From positions 101,306,436 to 101,370,435 of the forward strand of contig CM061243.1 of NCBI GenBank assembly GCA_030848705.1: a stretch of 64,000 nucleotides of DNA. Direction: 5' to 3'. This document shows, in pieces, positions 58,263 through 64,000 of the stretch. Each line of letters starts with the position of its first letter. Within the stretch, counting starts at the first letter, position 1. Under the pieces are notes generated by a model, which made no database searches, was not told the DNA's origin, and was given only the letters and a program-made list of their open reading frames with translations. The position numbers and the translations under genes are program-made. Origin of the DNA: Heracleum sosnowskyi. Its lineage: Eukaryota; Streptophyta; Magnoliopsida; Apiales; Apiaceae.

Positions 58263-59460
58263 TAATATAGTATAGTATAGATTTACCTTTTCTCTATATT
58301 TATATGTTATTGTATTAGTTAACATGGTCAAATTGTAGTTACAAAATTGATATTTATTAGATTTTGCATGCTTAATTTATTATCTGTACTCTATCTTGAA
58401 AAAGTTAGATTTGTAAGATTTAAGGCCCAATTGAAACTCACAAAATAATTTATAATATATTGATTGTTTAACAATTTCCTCTCAATTAATTACCCTAAAA
58501 TATAATCAAATTATATTTTATTATTAAAACTTTGAATTTGTGATATTAATTAAAAATTTAAAACAATAATAATACTTAAAAAAATATTTATTTATATTAA
58601 TTTAGTTGCATACATATAAAACAAAAATTAACAAGAAGGACAGGATACTTACTTCCAGAACGCATCCGCATCTTCCATTCTTTTTAAAATATTTTTTGTT
58701 GCTTGTACCGAATTTGTGATCAGAACGGGGCAGGAAATATATCAAAGTCGAGCAAGACAAGTGAAATTCACATCCCCAGTTTATTTCTTTGAGAACTTCT
58801 ATCAATTTTATCCACCATTTTAGTGGTTAAGTGACATTTTTTAAGGAATAGGGCTAGATACCTAAAATTATTTTTAAATTTTTTCTCAAAAATGATATGA
58901 TACATAAAATATCAATTTATAATTTGAGAATATGTACGAGTGATTCCATCATATTAATAGAAAAATAGTAAATTTGGAAAATTTTAAAAGTCTCTAGCAT
59001 TTTTCTTTAAAAATTAAATGTCGTCTAAATCATACATTTAAGCAATGGATTAAGCATGTTAAACATGGACAAAACTAAAAGAAAATAATGAAAACGAGGC
59101 TTATCATCCATCGTTTGGTTTGGTTGATGATAGCCCCTAAATCGAAGAAAATAAGTAGTGTTATTTTCGGAGAGAAAGGGGAGGAGGCGCTTTAGGTTGT
59201 ATGGGGTTTCGTATTGTAAGATGATATGAATCTCAATTTATTCTAAAAACTAATTTAATCATTAAAAAGTAATTAAAACCAAACTAAAATTATAAAATTT
59301 TGGTAAAAGACCGCCCAAATGCAATTTTGAATTTTTGGTCACCTGCTCTCCCCCACTACCCAAACCACAGATCCCAACTCCCAAAAACAAACAAATACAA
59401 TCAACTTAAACTAAAATTCATCAGATCTAAATAATCACTATTACCTGTTGACATATCACG
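58263..59460 (+). other. intergenic DNA and UVI4-type promoter region
   Basis: The first 350 bp resemble the Helitron-like repeats (CAATTGAAACTCACAAAATAA, as near 22300). The last roughly 150 bp before the ATG are C/A-rich (CTCTCCCCCACTACCC), likely promoter and 5' leader. No clear TATA box. Confidence 0.5.
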
Positions 59461-60974
59461 ATGCCTGAAGCAAGAGACAGATTGGTAAAGCCAGGAAATG
59501 AAGCAGAAGAGATGTTTAAACGTCGTCGTAGATCAAGCGGAACCATCGAGATTCGATCCGACGAGTCCCTGATTGTTAATACTGGAACTGCTTCAAGTGG
59601 ACCTAGCGGAGTGGCTGCTCGTGGTAGTGGTCGTCGTCGTCGTAATTTATATAGATATTCCGGAGGGGAGAATAGAGAAGTAGGAAGACGAGTGAGCCGG
59701 AGAGTTTTACCTTCTTGGTGCCCTCGTAAGCCTCTTCAGGACATCACTACTGTTGTTCGGGTATCGTTTTATTCCTCTTATTTTTTAATATTCTCTTCTT
59801 CGGTAATAAGAGTTCGAGATTTATTTTTCCGTAAAGTTGTGTGCTTGAGTATTTAAATTTTATTGCTATTACTTTTCTTTGGATGTGAGCTTTGATTTTG
59901 AATATCGATTGAATTAATAGTATTTGCTATTACATTTGTCTTCATTTCAATTGCTAATGAGTATCGAAATAGTGTACTAGAGTTTAGATGCGTACTTAGT
60001 TTTACATGGAGATGATATATTTCGTACTTGACTAATTGTTTTAATAGATGTTAATTTAGACGCGTACTTAGTTTTACATGGATATGATATGTACTTGACT
60101 AATTGTTTTAAGATTATTATATCTGATTTTACTTATAGTTCATCTCTAGATCCAATTGTTTCTATCTGATCCGTGTGGCATTTTGTTGCCAACACAACCT
60201 GTTGTGAGGGAACTGCTGTGGAGAATAGTTGATAAGTGTTTGGTAAATACATAGTAGAAGTTTAAGTTAAAGGTGTACTAGAGTTTACTAGTGTTTGAAG
60301 ATACGGATGGTAGCTTTTTCTGAACGCAGTTTCCCCATCATTTTAACAAGGAAAACAGTTGGGACTTGGGAGCACTATGAACCATTGAAAGTTCTAGGGG
60401 ACTAGAATCTAGTCGTATGAATTTATTATGAGTTAATAAAATAATTTAAACTGGAATTCTGATATTGATGCCACAGTCGTAAACTTGAATCTGCAGTATG
60501 TGGTATTTTTCTCCGGTTTCTATTTCTTCTATAAAAAATTATTTGCTTCAAACATTTCTAGATGTATTTATTTAGTTTTATAAACAGGCCTTTGAAAGAA
60601 AAAGAGCTCGCTTGAGAGAAATGGGAGATGAACGACTTGAGAGTCCATTACCTTATGGGCAATTTGTTCACGATCCTTCTGTATCTTCTTCCAGTGCTCC
60701 ACTTGGGCACAATTTCTCATTGATTACGCCACAACCGACACTTTTAACAAAGCGTAACCCGCCATTTCTTGGTAAAGTTCCTAAGATATTGCGGGACATC
60801 ACTGATCAGGAAGCTGGGGGATCTGAGTTCCTTACCCCTGAAAAGAAGCTGCTCAATTCAATTGACAAAGTTGAGAAAGCAGTGGAGGAGGAAATAAGCA
60901 GATTGAAGCAGACTCCTGCTGCGAAGAAGGCAGAGAGGAAAGCAAAGGTCCGTACTCTGATGTCAATGCGCTAA
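59461..60974 (+). CDS. APC/C inhibitor of the UVI4 / OSD1 (POLYCHOME / GIG1) family
   Basis: Two exons, 59461-59760 and 60588-60974 (GT...AG, phase 0), giving 228 residues, the usual size. The N-terminus MPEARDRL is the family signature. Known functional motifs are all visible: D-box-like RxxL at R5-L8, R80-L83 and R89-L92, a GxEN box (GGEN, 68-71), the conserved LPSWCPRKPLQDITTVVR block (83-100), and a C-terminal Met-Arg tail (227-228). In Arabidopsis these proteins bind and restrain the anaphase-promoting complex; loss of UVI4 raises endoreduplication, and loss of OSD1 skips meiosis II. A coiled-coil-like stretch (EKAVEEEISRLKQ) and a basic tail precede the end. I cannot say from one copy whether it is the UVI4 or the OSD1 orthologue. 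Confidence 0.9.
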
Positions 60975-62365
60975 TTGACAAAGTCAACCTAAAATTTGAT
61001 GCAGATAATGCTAAGCATTCAGGACATATAGTATGGCAACCTTTAACCCGGAGTTGATATTGTAGTTCTTGGAGTTGATTTTATCATGCTAATTATCTTT
61101 TCTTCTCTACTTCTGAATGTTTTATCATGCTAATTATCTTTTCTTCTCTACTTCTGAATGTTAGGACTGTAGTTAATCAATGTTGTTACAAAAATCCTTT
61201 GTAACAGATTAGATTGTGTATCTGTTTCATGTGATGCTTGTGGTGTTGGATCAGGACTGCTTAAAATTATTGTACATAACTTTGATTTAGAAAGACAATC
61301 AGTACTTGTACATTCTTCTTTTATGTAATGAGGAATTGCTGGTTTTTGTAAAGCCAGTTGTTTTTACTTGTTGGTTATTACATTGTTGTTGGTGTTTAAA
61401 ACCATTTTGAATACTTAAAGGGTCCAAATTTCTCTTGTTTGCACTGTCATCAAATGTGACATATTGATATGGAACCATAGAAAGTAGGGACTGGTACTCA
61501 GCTGGCTTGGCTACACCACTTGTTTGTTATCTTATTCCACACTAATCCAGATGAACTTTGTATCTATCCAGACATTATAGATTTAATGCCTAATGGCATT
61601 ACTATAAGTAGTAATGTGTTTTGTAAATGGTTGTAACTTGTAAGCTTGTGGCTTCCAAACAAGTTCATATATAGTGGTAAACGTTCCACGGAATGCTGGT
61701 GGTATAATAATTAATAAGTGCCTAATATCTTCTACTTAGACTAATTTATTGTCCTAGGCAAGCTTTTCTGATATTATTTATTTTATTTTTTGAGTTTACA
61801 TGGCTGTACATAAATTGCAACTATGGAAAGTACATAAGTATGCAGGGGAGATGCCCTCGTTATTTAAACAGATAGATGATCAATTTCTAGTGAACATTAA
61901 ACTTCACAGCCAAACAAATAATAAATCTGAATCTGCCTCAAAATGATTCTGAATTTCAGCAGAACTGGTTTATATAACCAAGTACTAGTATAATTTTCGA
62001 ATGCAACAATCAAATGAAAAGCTAGATATTCTGATAATAGTGATGATACTGTGAAAGAAACAAAGATATTGATCATAACAATAATGAAAATATTGAGAAC
62101 ATGAGGTATATACCAAGACAAAGTTTAGACAAACAGAGATTAGAGTATGAAAGTGTTGTTTTATAAAGCAACCAAAATAAGAACTTAGATGTCAAAATAA
62201 ACGGATATATCACGTCCTGAGCTTCAACTGCAGCTACAGAAGGTACACGTAATCACTTCGTAATCCAATCTTTATCATCAATATTATTCTAAATGCTATC
62301 CACTGCAATCATGTTTTGGAGGCAAACCTTTGAAATTAAACTGATACAAGCAAGATTTTGTATTG
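60975..62365 (+). other. UVI4-type 3' flank and intergenic DNA
   Basis: Contains a 41-bp tandem duplication at 61081-61121 and 61122-61162 (TTATCATGCTAATTATC...) in the likely 3' UTR. No gene or transposon boundary seen in the rest. Confidence 0.5.
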
Positions 62366-62376
62366 TATATATAAAG
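62366..62376 (+). promoter_or_regulatory. TATA box of the CYP93A-type gene
   Basis: TATATATAAAG about 65 bp before the ATG at 62432, normal spacing for a plant gene with a short leader. Confidence 0.6.
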
Positions 62377-62431
62377 TGCTAAACGTTTAATCAACATGAT
62401 CACCTCTCTTTTCGTATTGGTTAACTTTAGC

Positions 62432-64000
62432 ATGGTTAGCTTTCAAGGTTATGTACTTGTTTTCTTCATTTGGCTCATTTCTACCCTTATACTTCGCGCC
62501 ATATTCAAAAGTTAAACTACCTCTAACCTTCCCCCAAGCCCTCTTAGGCTTCCAATTTTTGGTCATCTCCACCTTCTTGCTCCTATACCACATCAGGCTC
62601 TTCACAAGCTCTCCATCCAGTATGGACCTTCAATTTGTATCTTCCTTGGCTCTAATCCTTGTGTTGTTGCCTCATCTCCTGAAATCGCTAAAGAGTTTCT
62701 TAAAACACACGAAGCATCTTGGTCAGGTCGTCCCCAAACAGAGGCCTCGGATTACTTAACATATGGTTCACAAGACTTTACTTTTGCTCCTTATGGACCA
62801 TACTGGAAGTTTATGAAAAAAGTATGCATGTCTGAGCTCCTTGGTGGTCGAACTCTGAATCTCCTAAGACCTGTAAGACATTGCGAGATTAACAGGATTG
62901 TGAATGTGTTGTTTCAAAAGGCCAAAACTGGGGAAGCTGTTGACATTGGATGTGAGCTGAGGAGGCTGACCAACAATGTAATTTCAAGAATGATTATGAG
63001 GGTGAGGTGTTCAGAGGATGAGGATGAAGCTGGAGAAGTTAAGAGGTTGAATAAAGACGTAAGTGATGCTTTAGGAAAGTTCAATCTCTCTGACCATATA
63101 TGGTTCTGCAAGAATTTGGATTTGCAGGGAATGAAAAAGAAGCTTGTGAAAATCCGTGGAAGGTATGACATAATGATGGAGAGGATTATAGAGGAGCACA
63201 GAGACGCGAGGAGGAGGAAGATAGAAAATGGCGATGATGGGGATGCAGAGAAGGACTTGCTTGATATCTTACTTGACATATCAGAAGATGAGAGCTTGGA
63301 GATTAGATTGAGCATAGAGAACATCAAGGCCTTTATACTGGTAATGGTGCATCTCGCCTAACTACTACACATTAGTCATATAGCTATATTTATAATTTAA
63401 TTGAAAAAATTCTGCAAGTCATTAATATGATGTAACTACCTAGTTTCCCATGAGAATGAGTTTCAATTATGCTATAAAGTTAAAGTTTAAGTAGAAGATT
63501 ACAGTTTGTCCATAATATTTCCTTGGGATAAATTGCAGGATATATTTGCTGTTGGAACAGACACATCTGCCATAACAACAGAATGGGCACTTGCAGAGCT
63601 GATCAACCATCCAAAAATTATGGAAAAAGCAGTACAAGAGATATATTCTGTTGTTGGGAAAAACAGATTAGTAGAAGAATCTGATATTGTGCATCTTCCT
63701 TACCTTCAGGCCATTGTAAAGGAAACTTTAAGACTTCATCCCACCGGTCCACTATTTACCAGAGAATCAAGTGAAGATTGCACCATTGCAAATTACCGCA
63801 TACCAGCAAAGACTAGACTGTTTGTTAATGTTTGGGCACTTGGCCGAGACCCAAAGTACTGGGACAATGCACTTGAATTCAAACCAGAAAGATTTATTGT
63901 GAGTACAGAAGATCGAGGGAGTGGAAAGACACAGTTGGATATTAGGGGACAGCATTTTCAATTGTTGCCATTTGGAAGCGGGCAAAGAGGGTGTCCAGGA
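62432..64000 (+). pseudogene. CYP93A-type cytochrome P450 with early stop codon (3' end cut by window)
   Basis: Exon 1 62432-63340, GT-AG intron, exon 2 from 63539 to beyond the window; the phase-0 intron just before DIFAVGTDTS is the usual CYP93 position. From the ATG the frame gives a membrane anchor (VLVFFIWLISTLILRAIF), then TAA at 62513-62515 (codon 28, one base from Lys AAA). It continues in the same frame with no other stop: LPPSP, FAPYGPYWKFMKK, AVGTDTS (I-helix), KETLRLHP (ExxR), PERF and the heme loop FGSGQRGCPG. CYP93A members hydroxylate flavonoid-type substrates, but the exact reaction cannot be inferred. Apart from the stop, everything needed in the visible part is present, so this may be a very recent null allele or a sequencing error. 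Confidence 0.85.

Noticed and set aside
62432..64000. Flavone synthase II (CYP93B)
   Set aside because: The wording around the I-helix, the RESSEDCTI-type stretch and the heme loop fits CYP93A better; a phylogeny would be needed to decide.

Overview
The window is nuclear DNA of a flowering plant. Evidence is GT-AG introns, a NAC transcription factor, CYP89A and CYP93A cytochrome P450s, an LRR receptor-like kinase, an APC/C inhibitor of the UVI4/OSD1 type, and plant-specific transposons (sirevirus-type Ty1/copia, Helitrons, Stowaway and Harbinger MITEs). Protein flavour suggests a eudicot, perhaps an asterid; I cannot place it further from sequence alone. Roughly six gene loci sit in AT-rich DNA that is mostly transposon-derived.

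Layout. 1-6.6 kb: the 3' part of one sirevirus-like element on + (large 3' ORF, polypurine tract, 3' LTR), abutting the decayed gag, PBS and 5' LTR of a second copia element on -. 6.6-8.1 kb: Helitron-like 3' termini. 8.4-9.4 kb: an intronless, divergent NAC gene with a duplicated AT-hook-like segment. 9.6-18.5 kb: a broken alanyl-tRNA synthetase gene that keeps its introns but lacks the 5' end and middle exons. It carries a local segmental duplication, a Stowaway MITE, a second MITE inserted exactly at a 3' splice site, and frameshifts. 19.2-20.8 kb: an intact intronless CYP89A. 22.0-36.3 kb: a very young sirevirus-type element (two 1323-bp LTRs, gag, pol, a long spacer, and an env-like ORF split by one amber codon). 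It does not stop at its second LTR: it continues into a second PBS and a truncated gag. 36.3-46 kb: Helitron and MITE repeats. 47.4-50.2 kb: an LRR receptor-like pseudokinase gene. 50.2-59.4 kb: a TIR element and head-to-tail Helitron-like units, the last one split by a 4.1-kb LTR-bounded element, probably a solo LTR. 59.5-61.0 kb: a UVI4/OSD1-type gene. 62.4 kb to the end: a CYP93A-type gene with an early stop codon, cut by the window edge.

The host genes show no operon-like or pathway grouping; the two P450s belong to different families and are 42 kb apart. The most unusual signal is in the retroelements. Three different LTRs each carry a dense cluster of their own short motif: TCAGGA, AGCTTGCTG, and GGAAGAC/GTCTTCC. 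In the intact element the same motif returns, in both orientations, in the non-coding spacer between pol and the env-like ORF. No tRNA, rRNA or CRISPR array was seen.
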